Of a DNA stretch of 64,000 nt, positions 12,776-25,367 are shown piece after piece. Below the pieces are notes generated by a model. It was given only the letters and a program-made list of their open reading frames with translations, did no database searches and had not been told where the DNA came from. The first letter of the stretch is position 1. Each line of letters begins with the position of its first letter. The stretch is from Owenia fusiformis. Taxonomy: Eukaryota; Annelida; Polychaeta; Sabellida; Oweniidae. Both the position numbers and the translations under genes were made by a program. The DNA lies in NCBI GenBank assembly GCA_903813345.2, contig CAIIXF020000009.1, positions 20,175,759-20,239,758 on the forward strand, read 5' to 3'.

Positions 12776-15700
12776 ATGGACAAAACTGATGCCAATATAG
12801 ATCAAAGTGATGCCAATATTTACCAATCTGAGGGCAAAGTAGACCAAAGTGATGCCAATATGGACAAAAGTGATGCTAATATGGACCGATCTGTTGGCAG
12901 TTTAGAACAAACTGATGGCAATATGGACCAAACAGATGCCAATATGGACCAAACAGATGTCAATATGGACCAAACAGATGCCAATATTGACCAAACAGAT
13001 GCCAATATTGACCAAATTGATGCCAATATTGACCAAATTGATGCCAATGTGGAGCAAACTGATGTCAATATGGACCAATTATATGCACAGGTAAGTAACA
13101 AGGTCATAGCTGAATTATTGAGAATATAAATGTACATGTTTCATACTATATCTAACTACATACATGACATTTGAACATGACTATTATTATAAATATGACT
13201 ACCTGAACACTTATTTTATCAGCGTAGTGGGCATTCTCGGCCATGGGGCAATTGTTGGACAAACCCTTGGCATGAGGTGAAAATCTGGGACATTGTTGTT
13301 ATGTTGGACCCTTTACAATAACACAATGTGTCTTATTTGAAGCTTCAATAAAGAAATCATATAAAACAAAAGATTATTAAAGATTGTTTAACAATGCCCT
13401 GTGTCTGAAAATACCCCTATGTTCTCTAATGATGCATGAATAAAACTTTATTTGCAGGCAACTGCATTGGCTAGAACTATAAGTGAGTTTCCAGAAGATG
13501 GTCTCAATGTCACATTGGACAAAGTGGTTCAAATCATCAACACAGCGGTTCTAAATACAACTAGTGGAAGGTAATTTTCTTTTCTTAATGGAAAGGCTAG
13601 CTTAACTGTACTGTTGTACCATAATCTAGAGTCTCCCATTTGTAGCCAGTTTTGCTTCAAAGAAATATCCTCTTTAAATGATAAAAATTCTTTTGTATAC
13701 TGTAGCCTTAAACACAACAAAAAACTCCTTTTTGACATCATAATAGCAATTCATTTTAGAACAAAATGAAATTGTTTGATAATGAGATGTACAATTTCAT
13801 TTTTTCAGATTATCACTTGTTGTCCAACCCTCCAACTGCCCAGGGTCCCCAGAAACTACTGTTGAGGTTAAGCAAGAACCAGAATCTGAACATGAGGATG
13901 AATTTGAAACTATATTTAATGAAGTGATTAAAAATCAAAACACTATTGAAACCACAAATATAAAAAGGCCAAAGAAATCAAGAAAAGTTAAATCTAAGAG
14001 CAAGAAAAAAGAGGTATCAAAAGCAACTCCCAAATCGTACCAACGCAAAATGAAGTCTGTGATTAAAAAGGAGAAAATACAAGATGTTGTGTCTGACCTT
14101 AACGAGGATCACCTTGAACTTTTCGACAAGGTTAAGGGTAAAGATGAAAATAGTAATAGTGACAATGATACTGATGCTTATGATCCAAATGAGATGTATG
14201 AAGAGATAATAACCAAACCTGCTAAGAAGAGAAAATTGGAAAAAACTCGAAAAAAGACTAAGCCCATTTCTAGCACCTCGGATGATAAAATAACTAACAT
14301 AGGTGACTATGCAATAGAAAAGCAAATGGATCCTCTACCCTGTGTTGTTTGTATTGATGAACCTTTCAAAAGTATCCAATACACCAGGATGAAAGATCTT
14401 ATGGATCATATTATGGATACACATACATCTATACCCGAGGGTAAACAGAGACCTCATCTTAAATGTTACTTTCAAGGCTGTGATAAAGATTGGCCTTATT
14501 ACAGGAAGAAGCTTGCAATCCAAGGTGTGTGCGGTTATTACCAGTACATAGCTCATCTTGAAAAGGAGCATAATGTACCAAAACCAGCAAATATAAAAGT
14601 GCTTGAATGTAAAGAGTGTAACTATTCCACTATTGTACCAAGAAACTACAAAGCTCATATGTATAATAAGAAACATGCTTACAACTGTATCCCATGTTCT
14701 GCATGTGGCAAATTAATCCACAGACGCAATATGCGACAACACATGAGTTTTATCCATAATACGGGGCCCCCTAAAACCTGCCCACACTGCTTCAAGATTT
14801 ACAAATCTGAGGAGACATTGAATAACCACATTAAAAGTATCCATGAAGATTCGAAGCCTTATCTGTGTAGCGAGTGCCCTATGAAATTTCTTAACTCATA
14901 TTCTTTCAACGATCATATGCTAATGAAACATGGTACAAATCCAACCAATCGTGAACCATTAAAATGTGATCATTGTGAGTGGAAGACATTGAATCGTGGT
15001 CACATGAAGCGACATCTAAAGGACCATCATGAGGGTTCAGTGAATGGATTTATTTGTCAAAAGTGTGGCAGAAAACTCAGGAATTCAGGTAAATTACATA
15101 TTTCGCATTCTAGTATCAATCACTTTTGCTATGAAATAAAAAGTTGAAAAAACAATTAGAAGCAAAAAAGAAGGATCTGCTAACGTGTAACTTTAAGAAA
15201 TAAACTAAATTTAAATAAGATATTTCCAATCGATATTGACCTGAATTTTTATTACTTTTACCAAACTCAGGTGTAAAATAGCCCATCGCATTTAATTTTA
15301 GCCCTTTATACCTTGATAGATGCCCCCTCTCCATTTCCCTCCTTAATTATACAAACCATTACTTGTGTTTGCAGGTAGTTTGAGACGTCACACCACAATG
15401 TATCACAGTGCCAAGAAGGACCCCCTCAAGGTGATAAAGTGTGAACACTGCAGCTACACCTGTAGACACCCTGAATACATGAAGAAACACATCAGAATCC
15501 ATAGTGGCAAGAGATACCAATGTGATCTATGTACTTATAGTACACCATATAGGGAAAACCTGCCAAAACATAGACGGACACATACCAATAATGAACCAGT
15601 AGAAAAACGGGTAAAATCAGCCGTGGTGAGCCATTCCGCACCAGCTGGGTTTTTGGATTTAAATCTACAGCCATCCACGAAACATGAGAAATCGACCATG

Positions 15701-15931
15701 AATAGCCATATTATACCAGGGTTTTTGAATCAAAACCTGGAGCCTCACAAGGATTTTACATCTGGTAGTGTACATCACGAGAAGTTTGATTTCAACAGTC
15801 CATTCTCATCAGGTTTTATGCAGCCTCCCATCATGAAGAACTCTAGTGGATCGTATGCTCAATTAGGAGCAGAGTCACTGACTTTGGAACAGAGCAGCTC
15901 TGATGCACTTTCACATATTATTAACCAATAG
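12776..15931 (+). CDS. C2H2 zinc-finger protein with N-terminal acidic heptad repeats
   Basis: Exons 12774-13090 (reading from ATG 12776), 13458-13570, 13809-15088 and 15375-15931 join in frame to about 754 residues. Residues 1-105 are 14 heptads of the form DQ(T/S)DAN(I/M). A linker with VKQEP (a SUMO-type consensus) follows, then a Lys-rich basic stretch (KKSRKVKSKSKKKE). About ten C2H2 fingers run from 14341 to about 15583, with CxxC..H..H pairs such as CPHC..HIKSIH, CDHC..HLKDHH and CDLC..HRRTH. The eighth finger is split by the last intron. The C-terminal 110 residues are Ser/Pro/Asn-rich. A nuclear DNA-binding transcription factor is likely from the fingers, but I cannot assign an ortholog. 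A polypyrimidine acceptor precedes 12774, so a 5' exon (non-coding or coding) probably exists upstream and the ATG is a minimum start. Confidence 0.85.
12779..13078 (+). repeat. 21-bp coding minisatellite
   Basis: About 14 tandem 21-bp units, consensus GACCAAACAGATGCCAATAT plus G/T, each coding one heptad. Central units (12919-13050) are nearly identical in DNA, while outer units are diverged. All units keep the frame. Confidence 0.9.
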
Positions 15932-16238
15932 CTGCAATTGATAACTCATAGCACAAGGGGTAACATTTGAAACATCTGTAATATGATACATCATAAGATG
16001 TATTCACACCCCATAGTTGTTCTTACAGCCGCCAGGTGTTCCAGCTTCTGTTACTTAGTCTACAATATTTTACTAAATTCAGTTAACATAATATGAAGTT
16101 GGTTTGCTCTTCTAAAATTTGAACCATGGTTGGTATGACATAAAATCATGCTTGCATTTTATCACAGCAGATTTACAAGACCATGACCAAGATTCAGATG
16201 TTCTGAATATATAAAACCTTTATTAAAAACACTAAATG

Positions 16239-16411
16239 CAGGCGTTTCACTATAATTTCTCACACAGGCTCAATAAATGAAAACAACATGCAAAATTAAC
16301 AGAAATCATAAATTTAGAATGGAAACGTTGAAAGGTCTCTAAAAACAACATAAGATATTGTGAAAACAACCGGTGAAAATTGCCTGTTGCCTGCTGCTAA
16401 TGAAACCCCTG
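16239..16411. mobile_element. MITE, CAGGGGTTTCA family, copy 2
   Basis: Starts CAGGCGTTTCACTATAATTT and ends CTGCTAATGAAACCCCTG. The ends match the 78-bp copy at 2788-2865; the interior is longer (173 bp) and shares GCCTGTTG and GAAAACAACA-type motifs. Confidence 0.6.
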
Positions 16412-17173
16412 TTATGTGTGTCAGATTTGACCATATTTGATAATGAATGTCTATGGAGAAACCAAGCTGTATCCAACAGTACATAAACTAGGACTTACTG
16501 TAACTGTAAACCTTTAAATTGGATATGAAAAAAGAGAGCATGGCTTTAAAATTAGACAATAGTATTGTAGTAACCATATCAAGAGGTGTTGGGTGGACTG
16601 TTGTAGGCCTATTTGTGTAATAATGTATTATGTATGTTATGATTGGTCCCACATACATCAGCCTGTATGCTATGTATTGGATACCACTGTGGTGCTAACA
16701 ATATTTTTTTTTCATTTGATGTGTACTTATGAATATAGTTCGGACTATGGATACTAGCGGTTACCATAAATGTCTTGTCCCTTTCCTGCACTGGTGGAGC
16801 CCAGTACAAGGCCAATTTGCATTTGGTGGATGAAATAAGGATCATTTTTATGGTATAGGTGCTGATCTATCTGAAATTTTTTCATGGGAATACTGCAACA
16901 GTAAGCTAGATAAGTCTCTCCCAATCATAGTGGTATGTTGCACTACGCTTGGATACTGGTCTTTAATAGGATATACATGTAGGGTAAAACATTATAATGG
17001 CCATCTATAGGAATCTCTTCTCAACTCTAACCTAAGTTTTCCAGGTAATAACCGTATTAGGGTTAAAATGAAATCCTGTAGATCCTAGATGTTATGGTTT
17101 TAAATATATATTCTAATTTAACTGTGCTCATATTTGATAGTTTCACAATCTGTATATAAATGATACACTTATG

Positions 17174-17290
17174 CCTCAGTCACATTTGACCTACGGCAAC
17201 CATACGGGGGCAGTAGTTAAAGCTGTACGATGTAGATTTCTATATCGATTTGGTGAAGCTCCGACCACCATAGGGCAAATGTGACTGAGG
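17174..17290. mobile_element. MITE with 15-bp perfect TIRs
   Basis: CCTCAGTCACATTTG (17174-17188) is inverted exactly at 17276-17290, and weaker pairing continues inward (CCTA(C/T)GG). The total is 117 bp, with CpG-containing ends that contrast with the AT-rich surroundings. Confidence 0.75.
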
Positions 17291-18566
17291 TTTTAATGAA
17301 CCATATTTGAGTATTTGTACTATAAGCAGCGCATGATCTTGACAGAATATGTCTTGTTTGGTGGGATTTGCTATGGAGATACTATTTTTATCACACTTTG
17401 AAGAAGTGCTACATTGTCGTCATCGAGTGCTGATTGGAGCACATGCATTTCATTTTGGGAAGGACCACATAAATCTTGTCATCAAAATACCAGTTCTGTT
17501 CAACTTCAAAATTTTACAGATGCAAGCGCAGACTAGTGCCAACATCTGATTCGGTTTTGGGCATGCTGGGTGGTTTTGGGCATGCTTGGAAATTAAATGG
17601 TGGAATTATGCTCTTTAAGTGCAATGTTTATCACTGCAAGTATTGTTCTAGTTTCTGATCAAGAAAACATGAGAAAATTTATTTTATATATATGATATTA
17701 CCAAATTTTTATTACATTTAAATCAAAATGCGTCCATCTCTGGATAGCAGTTTACATGCAATTCATATTAATCCTGCAGTTTCTTCGCTTTACAATGTAA
17801 AATGTTTTTGATTATTGTAAACTTTAGCTCTCTAAGCTTGTTTAAAAATAATGCAATGAATTGATAGTTTAATTTTCAAGCAATACACTTAGATGCAATA
17901 CAAATGCAACATTATTATTAAATTTATTAATATTATATTGCAATATCATTGTAAATTGTGGTTTACGTTCTAATCATGAAATAAATACTTATATAACAAA
18001 CATAATTTAATGGGACTTGTTCTGAGTAATATATGTGTTAACAATTCACAATAAAATACTGGTATTCATTTATAAAGCTTACCAAACTAGACTTCGGTCT
18101 AGTATTAAAATTGAGGTATTGGTACAATATCAATTACATATATGACAAACGGCTAAAATGACACAATATTTTTGCAAATATGGTTTAAACTCTGTATGGG
18201 ACCTTTAATCACACACTACACATTAACAATACCAAGGGGTTATTTCTTCTCCATTTTATACATTTTAGCATGATTTGAATTCAAATGTGATAATACAATA
18301 GAGAACTAAATGAAGAATGTAAGCTAGTGCAGAAAGCATTAGAATACAAACTAACTACAAACACGCTTGTTAAGGTAGAATCAGAAAGCATTTTCTTTCA
18401 AAAATTGCTTTTTTTCAAAAAACTGTTTGGTTATTTGTAAATATGGCATTTTGGACAAAAGGTATGACTGATTCTACCACTTCACAAACTATAAAACAAA
18501 ATCAATAAAACAAAACAAAGACATCTCTACAACTAAAACTGAAGTGTCACAATATGTATGATCAAG

Positions 18567-18713
18567 TAATGCCTGGGTCCCATTTGCTGCGATTCATCGG
18601 CCGGTGCCTGGCCGATTGAGTATTTTGTTCAAAACTGAATACATTTCACAACAAAATACTCAATCGGATGGGCGCCATAGTGAAAATCGGAGCAAATGTG
18701 GCCAAGGCATTAA
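18567..18713. mobile_element. Foldback MITE with nested arms
   Basis: Outer arms are TAATGCCTGGGTCCCATTTG and, read inverted, TTAATGCCTTGGCCACATTTG-like sequence. Inner arms GATTGAGTATTTTGTT / AACAAAATACTCAATC are perfect. The outer arm resembles that of the element at 17174-17290 (GCCT..GTC.CATTTG), so the two may be one family. Confidence 0.65.
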
Positions 18714-20310
18714 TCATACTCTGGAACTGATGGATTTCTTATGTTTAGATTACCACACTGATTCAACAGTAATCTGAAGACAACTATTTCCAGGTGCAGA
18801 ATATGATTAACTGCATCAAATGTAAAGCTCTGTTATGAGATACATGGATTCTGGATCCTATAGTCCATAATGGATGTGATACTGTCATGCCACCACAAAC
18901 ATGCCACAACCACCGTGACATGCCACCACTGATGACTTGCACCTAGATAGTCAAATCTTCCTGCAATAAATCACACAGATTTTTACATTTTATGTTTAGT
19001 CTAATGTGCAGCCCTCTAAAAACCATGTAGGTAACTGAAACTGATAGAGGTATTTTTTGAGCTATGTCTGAGAAACTGGGGTCTGTTTGTTTTTAATACC
19101 ATTGTACATGTAATTTCTTTGGTTGCAAGAAACTAAATACTTTTTGAAAATACTTTTCTTCGAATCATCAATTCCAGATATGGACCCAAGAAGCCGATAT
19201 AAAACTGCTGATCTTCTAAGAATACACTTGTTCATGATATTGTGAAAAATAACTTGAATTTAATAAGTCATTCATTTGAATACTTTTGCCAAACAAGACC
19301 AGAATACAGTTCAGCAATGTGCATAGGACAAACAACTAATGATCACAATATTGTACCCAAGGGTGCCATAAAAATACTAATAGTTCTACATTGTATAAGG
19401 TATACACTAACAATAGGAATAAACTAAAATACTAAAACATGATCAACATGAGATCAATTTGTGCAACATTTAATGAGGAAAATAGAAGGGTATGTGTTCT
19501 ATAGAGAATCTATAAAAGTAGATGTTTACATATTTAACGTTCCCTGCACTAAAAGAAATGTGCATAAAAAGTATAATCTTGTATATAGCAATATTAAATA
19601 CTCATAAAAGGTACAAAACAAAGTATATATTAAATATTTATACTTAATACAAAGTGCTGGGAAAATATTTGTACCAACACCACATAAACTTTCAAAAAAA
19701 ACTTTCAAAAGTAGATGTACGAAACTCCATTAATGACCATATACATGTATTAATGTCATCTGTCAAAAGTACAGAATGATGACACACCTCTTAACAGCAG
19801 CTATATATTAGTATCGCCTGTCACAACAAGCATTACAATGAAGCTGACAAATGCATTAAATAATCACCTGCAGGACTATTCTGCACATAAATTTTTATTG
19901 TAATGGACCCTAAGTTTGGGTCAAATAAGGGTGGGTCAAATAAGGTTACAAAAGTGCAAATGCAAGCACCCTTATTTAACAAGTTTGCACATTACAAGGA
20001 CCCTAATTTACAACTACTTTAATGATTCATGTACATTACAAGTGCAGTATTAAAGACCCTAATTTAACAAAGTTTCACATAATAAGTCCAATATAAAAAG
20101 ACTTGACACAATATTGCACATAAGTGCATTCTTGATTAAGGACTCCAATAATACAAGGATGTACATAACTGTATTATTCAATGACCAACAGTGTTTACAG
20201 CACAGAAGTGCAATATTTAAGGCAGTTAGGCATTTTCACCAAAAAGTTATAAATTAAAAATGGAGAAATGTAAATTCAACATTTCAACTTAATATTTTGA
20301 TTTTGAAGTA

Positions 20311-20487
20311 CAGTGAAACCTGTAAAGTGGAACACCTCCAGAAGTGGAACACCTCTGTTAGTGGAACATTTTTCAGAGTCCTGAGACCTACTGACTTTAT
20401 GTTAAATGAAGCTCTATATGTGAAACACCTCCAAAGTGGAACACTTGTTAGAGGTACCAAAGGTGTTGCACTTCATAGCTAGGTCTG
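20311..20487. mobile_element. pogo/Tigger-like MITE, copy 1
   Basis: The left end CAGTGAAACCTGTAAAGTGG follows TA, and the right end read inverted is CAGACCTAGCTATGAAGTGC followed by TA. The interior repeats GTGGAACACCT. These are the ends expected of pogo/Tigger-type elements with TA duplication. Related copies are at 55917-56017 and, degraded, near 36820-37025. Confidence 0.65.
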
Positions 20488-20599
20488 TAACTCACTATAA
20501 TGTGAAAATATCTACATAATTAAAAGCAAAATATTCTCAATGTGCAGATTTAACTTAAGGACCTTATTTTGTATTGTATTACATTTTCTTTACCACCAA

Positions 20600-20892
20600 T
20601 GAAGGTGAGCAATACCTCTTGGGTATATCCTGTATATATACGGTCATAGTTAGCCTGGAAGATAGACCCAGAAACTCCTCCTCAAAGGAGCCCAGTGTTC
20701 TTTTATGTACACCCATACATAGACATACAAGTACACACCACAGCCTTTTGTAAGAGTTGTGGGCCACTCAGTCAAACACCCTGAAGTACTTTACGCAAAC
20801 AAGCAAATTACATCTTGCCTGAACAGGAGATCGAATCCGACACCTATTGTGTAAGAGGTACCTGTGCTACCGCTGAGCTATACGGGTGGACT
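20600..20892 (-). mobile_element. tRNA-related SINE in the PAQR3 3' UTR
   Basis: On the minus strand, 20892 to about 20822 reads as a tRNA-like head: A-box-like TAGCTCAGCGGTAGCA, an anticodon-arm-like ACCTCTTACACAATAGGT, and a B-box-like GGATTCGATC. A non-tRNA body follows towards lower coordinates; its exact end is unclear. It starts about 27 bp after the PAQR3 stop codon, in sense orientation. The B box is imperfect, so this is a tRNA-derived repeat rather than a working tRNA. Confidence 0.6.
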
Positions 20893-20918
20893 ATACACTA
20901 GTGCAATTATTGCATTAT

Positions 20919-23627
20919 TTAAGGTCCCTCCGTGCAAGGGTGTGTAGTCCTATACATAAGAATGTCCTCCCCTGAGTTATGCCAGTATACAAATGCTATT
21001 ACTACCACTAAGTGCCAGATCTGGTGACTTGAACCTAAGTAATCAAATTTACCTGAAAACAGAATGAAACATTTGAATAATTTCATACATTAAACATTTT
21101 TCATCAACACATTTTTCTTTCAAAAAGTCGTTAAACTATAACAGATTTAGCTTCAGTATGTGTTAACAATGAATATCCAAATACTGCATCTCCATGATAT
21201 CCCAAAATTTAAAAACTAATATGATTCCATGATTTTGTCAAATCTTATTGTAGAATTTTCTTGATTATCAGTATTTTAAATCCACATAATATGATCATTA
21301 ATCCAGTAAATATTGCCAAAGTATTTTCATTTTTACCTGGGCAACACCTTTCAGGAAATTTAGACAGGTAGAACACAAATGCAATCACCCCGAGTATGTA
21401 CATCACAGTCACCTTTGGAAGGAACAACTGAAACAAATGAATTATGTGTAATAGTAAGTCACTCATTGCTTAAATTAGTCTGAGAAGCCAAGGTCATCAA
21501 TGGAAAAAGTGAACTGGTGATTTATATGGTCCCATGTTTCCAAAAGACATACTAAGGTATCTTGGACGTAATCTAAGATTAAATAACTTCATCCTCACCT
21601 TGACTAGTTCTGTATGTAAGCCCCCACTTAGTAGCACCCAGTGTACAGTTGGAATGATACCATAGCCAACCAATGAACAATACAGTAAGATACGCGTCCT
21701 TGCCCATGAGTGGTGGAAAAAATGGGGGTGCAGTTGCAAGACTAGAACAGCCACTGACAACAGTGAGATTATAATCAGGTAAATATCTCTCCAAATCTAA
21801 AAAATCAATAAAAAGATGTTCAATAATTATAATAATTCCTCAATATTGTATTTCATTGTTGAATTCAGATGTATGGTCAATTTGACCCTTTTCTATATAA
21901 ATGAAAAAAAAGATGGCATCGTGGGCATTGGTAGAGCTAGAATACATGTACATGTAAATGTATTGCCAGAGTCACCTTTTTCTTGATCTAACAAGTAATT
22001 CCATTTGGATCAACTTAAAACACCACTGGAATGTAACTATGAACTTATTGACATGTGGATTGTGATTTCACATTAAAATTGTGATCCTTATAAGAGTAAA
22101 TGAACTTTTAAAGTTTTTTCAAAATTGTGTCAATGGGGATTTAGCCTGACCTTTCAGAATTTGAATCAGGTAAATAACTGCAAATTAATTTTTTTTGATA
22201 GAAAATTACAATTCAAATCAAATAGAAGAAAATGTTTTTCTCTTTAAGGTTAAAAATGCAGATCTCCTAAAATCTCATTAAAAACAAGACTTTAACAAGA
22301 TTTCACAAGCTACATGTATATGGAAAAAGGACCATTGAATGTAATTTCACTAGATTCCACACATTAACTGTTAAAAATCAAGATCAGTATACTTACGGAG
22401 AGACAGTAGAAAGCATAATGTACAGCTGGCAGGTAGCACCCTATAATTCCTATTGAGATTCCTGTTAAATCTACAGCCAGCCATCTTTTACTGGCACGCT
22501 CTGAGTGACACACAAACACATGGTAGCCTGCTGAACACACCATACAAAACTGGAAACAAATGCAAATAATTCAATTTTAAAGTAAAAGTTGCTACATGTT
22601 TTTACGAGGGTTGTTCAAAAGGTCTTGAAATTTTTGCTCGTAATATAAAATAATTTATACTCATTAATTATGACAACAAAACTACCTCACATAAATTTTA
22701 TTTCGAGTGGAATTTCTCAAATTATAATTTGATACCCACAACAAAAATCAGTTCTATATTTATAAAAAAGGATACTAAAACAAGCTTGAATCCTAGAAAA
22801 CAATAGAGAATAGAAATAAATCTAGCCCAAAAAGTCTAGAGCAGCATATTTGATAATGTAGAGATATTGTACTTATGACAAAAATGATGATAAAGTTATC
22901 ATACAAACAACTTTGTTTACCTGATAGCACAGAACACCAAGGGTGACAATGATGTGATCAGACCAACTGCCATTATGGTTAGGCACCCCTATAGCATTAT
23001 CATAGATCATCAACACAACAAAGATCATGAATCCTAGAAGGTGAGACCAGATGTTGATACTCTCATTGCTCCAGACAAATAAACTGAAAAAAACAAGGAA
23101 TTCTTGAGTTTTCTGGATTTTGAACAATACACAATGATCCTCCCAGTAGTAAGGCAGGTGGGCGCCCATCTGATATTTGAAATGCCTTGCACTTACCTGA
23201 ATATCCATTTGCAACCACCACTTGCAAATGAGGGAATTGTCATGAAAAATAGGCATGGTCATTGTACACCATACACATATTTTTACTTATTTTGGAATTA
23301 TAATCTTATATTTAATCTTATATTAAAAGTTGAATGATATACATGTACATTTATTTCATACCTTTTTAAACAAAGACTGCCTGGTAGCAAAGACCTATAT
23401 CCGGACACTACATATGGATTGTGTTGCAGCCACATCGGGACCTCATTAAACTCATACAGTGGTATATTCTCTGTACTACTTCCAGCTATGCATAGATTGT
23501 TCGGCTTCAACTGATGACATCCACGGTCAATCTCTACATCCAGCACAGAATATGACCAGCCTGGATTGCCATTGGTCTTACCGGCTCTACTGACAAGGTT
23601 CTGGTTCTCATGGTGATATTGCCCCAT
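20919..23627 (-). CDS. PAQR3: PAQR3: progestin and adipoQ receptor family member 3 (Golgi seven-transmembrane protein)
   Basis: Six exons on the minus strand, 23627-23362, 23083-22921, 22549-22397, 21796-21599, 21427-21337 and 21052-20919, join in one frame with GT-AG borders to 334 residues. The start is the ATG at 23627, the first in the open exon. Conserved blocks follow vertebrate PAQR3 in order: NPYVVSGYRSLLP, LCLKSLFVWSNESINIWSHL, the second-helix GYHVFVCHSERASKRWLAVD, the GYGIIPTVHWVLL block, FYLSKFPERCCPG, and the last-helix LGSSHQIWHLVVV. The His and Ser/Asn residues of the family's membrane metal site are present (SNESINIWSHLL, SSHQIWH, GYH). PAQR3 is known to sit in the Golgi and hold Raf kinase there; a conserved role here is inference. 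The N-terminus is longer than in human. The 3' UTR carries a SINE. Confidence 0.95.
22603..22640 (+). mobile_element. Mariner-like terminal repeat fragment
   Basis: ACGAGGGTTGTTCAAAAGGT resembles the 5' terminal repeat of Tc1/mariner elements. It lies in a PAQR3 intron. No matching right end was found nearby. Confidence 0.35.
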
Positions 23628-23909
23628 TATGAAATATCTAGAGGTCTATTAAGGACCCACTGTTAATACGAGCCAGATACTGAAAATATAAAATGAACTC
23701 TTCATATCGTTAAACCCGTCTAATCCAAACATCACTAGCATGTGTTCAGATGTACATATGGGCTTTTCAGAGGGGCCATCTACACATAATTTACTCATCC
23801 ATGTCCCAGTATATTAGGTATATTAGGCCAAGTTGAGCCAAAAAAGGTAACTCAAACAATGTTATTAACTTAAAGTTAGTCACTCAACATGGGTTTAGAG
23901 TCATATTGT

Positions 23910-24301
23910 GGCATAATTAAACCTTGTTCAGTTTTCTTTCATCCTACAGAGTTTCAATGGTCCAATCCAAATAGTCATGACTTTGGTTATTTTACAAAAC
24001 ATGCTCCAAATGCTGGCCTCAGCTCATACCCCCCCCCCATCTTTGGGGCTATCTCAAAGATAATGTCTACACTAACAACCCTAAAAGCATTAGAGAATTG
24101 AAACAAGAGAAGAGGAGAGCTATTACACAAAATGTTTGTGAGCATGTGAACAACTTTGTCTGACAAGTCAAGTCTACCTCAAGAGACAAGGCTGGCATTT
24201 GGAGCATGTTTTATAATAAAAGGCCATAAAAATGACTTATTAGGAATAAACCAACAAAATTTGGTAGAATAGAAGGACACTGAACAAGGTTTAATTGTGC
24301 C
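23910..24301. mobile_element. Foldback element with ~110-bp arms
   Basis: The left arm 23910-24019, from GGCATAATTAAACCTTGTTC to CATGCTCCAAATGCTGGCCT, pairs with the right arm 24188-24301 as an imperfect inverted repeat. The spacer of about 170 bp includes a C-run. No coding sequence lies inside. Confidence 0.75.
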
Positions 24302-25277
24302 AAAATTTAATTTTTAAATTGATAAAATGATGTTTTGAATGACCCCCTAATGTATGACTTAGTATTTACCAAAGAAGATATTCTCTGTGACTATTTTGAC
24401 TAATAACTCAGTTCTAACTACATGTAGTTAGAATCCATATAACTGAGCCTTGAACCTACTTAAATATAATATTCATGTCATATAGAGCAAGATGAGCATT
24501 ATATTTTAAACAATAAGTTAACGTTTACAGATATAAAAGAGATATGAAGAAGAAAATCAAAGTTACCTAAATATTGACCTCATATCCCCATGTGCAAAAT
24601 ATTAACTTTGCCTTTCTCATGGACATACAGTATTTATCAAATAGAAGACCTTTGGAATAATCTTATTCTATTCTAACAGTAGATAACAGCCTGAATGTCC
24701 AAGGATAACTGAAATAATACCACACTATCTAGTGTCCTAGCCTAGCTTGTAATTGACTCGTCACATGACCTTTATTTTAGATGCCCCAGGAACTAGTTTT
24801 CAATTTAAAAAAATAAAATAAGTTTTCATTTATATACTAGTATCTTAGTTTTTCTAAATAAGCTGGATTTGCAAACATTTAAACAAACTCCAGGGATTGA
24901 ACAGCGAGATAATGTGGTAATGGGGCACTGAATTTAGCACACTTTCTTTCAACTTCTTTATCTGGCTTGTTACACTATACTCATTAGTTTAGTTAGTCCT
25001 TCCCCTGGGATGCCCTAGGGTCATTATATTGGTGTCAGACGTGGGATCAAAGCATTGGCTGTATCCTTTGTGCCCATGTCACGAAGCGGTAGCCAAACTG
25101 AAAATGGTTTGAAATATTCTATGGGGTCCCCCACCCTCCTTTGTAAGTCCTGATGCAGTCTTTTTCCCATAAACACCAATGCCATACTTTTTATCACTCT
25201 CCAACATTGAGAACGCTTCTTTGATTATTCCTTGCTTCAGTTTTCAGGGATTATAAGATCAAGGCCATTGAAGTTAA

Positions 25278-25367
25278 TAACCAAACCCGTCTGGCCCAGT
25301 TATCTACTCTCGATATCGTAGATCTACGAGGTCGGGAGTAGATAACTGGGCCAGACGGGTTTGGTTA
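25278..25367. repeat. Near-perfect 90-bp palindrome
   Basis: The arm 25278-25309 (TAACCAAACCCGTCTGGCCC onward) is inverted at 25336-25367, and the 26-bp centre is itself palindromic around TCGTAGATCTACGA. A half copy with a shortened left side recurs at 25507-25563. Confidence 0.85.

Larger units (their letters stand above)
15932..20918. other. Gene-free stretch between the zinc-finger gene and PAQR3
   Basis: The 3' flank of the zinc-finger gene and the 3' flank of PAQR3 meet tail to tail here. The region contains MITEs at 16239-16411, 17174-17290, 18567-18713 and 20311-20487, a tRNA-related SINE near 20600-20892, and short direct repeats (for example TTTTGGGCATGCT twice near 17543-17585 and GGGTCAAATAAGG twice near 19917-19945). 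Short open frames are scattered with no recognisable domains. Confidence 0.5.

Noticed and set aside
12820-13137. Minus-strand 105-codon frame with WSILAS repeats
   Set aside because: Reverse reading of the 21-bp minisatellite; the plus-strand reading has splice sites and joins the zinc-finger frame.
14017-14676. Minus-strand open frames of 102-113 codons under the zinc-finger exon
   Set aside because: Antisense shadows of the real coding exon, with no domain and no splice logic.
20822-20892. Functional tRNA gene on the minus strand
   Set aside because: The A box is good but the B box and the acceptor pairing are imperfect, and a non-tRNA body follows; SINE is the better call.
23889-24101. 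70-codon open frame upstream of PAQR3
   Set aside because: It is contained mostly in the left arm of a foldback element.
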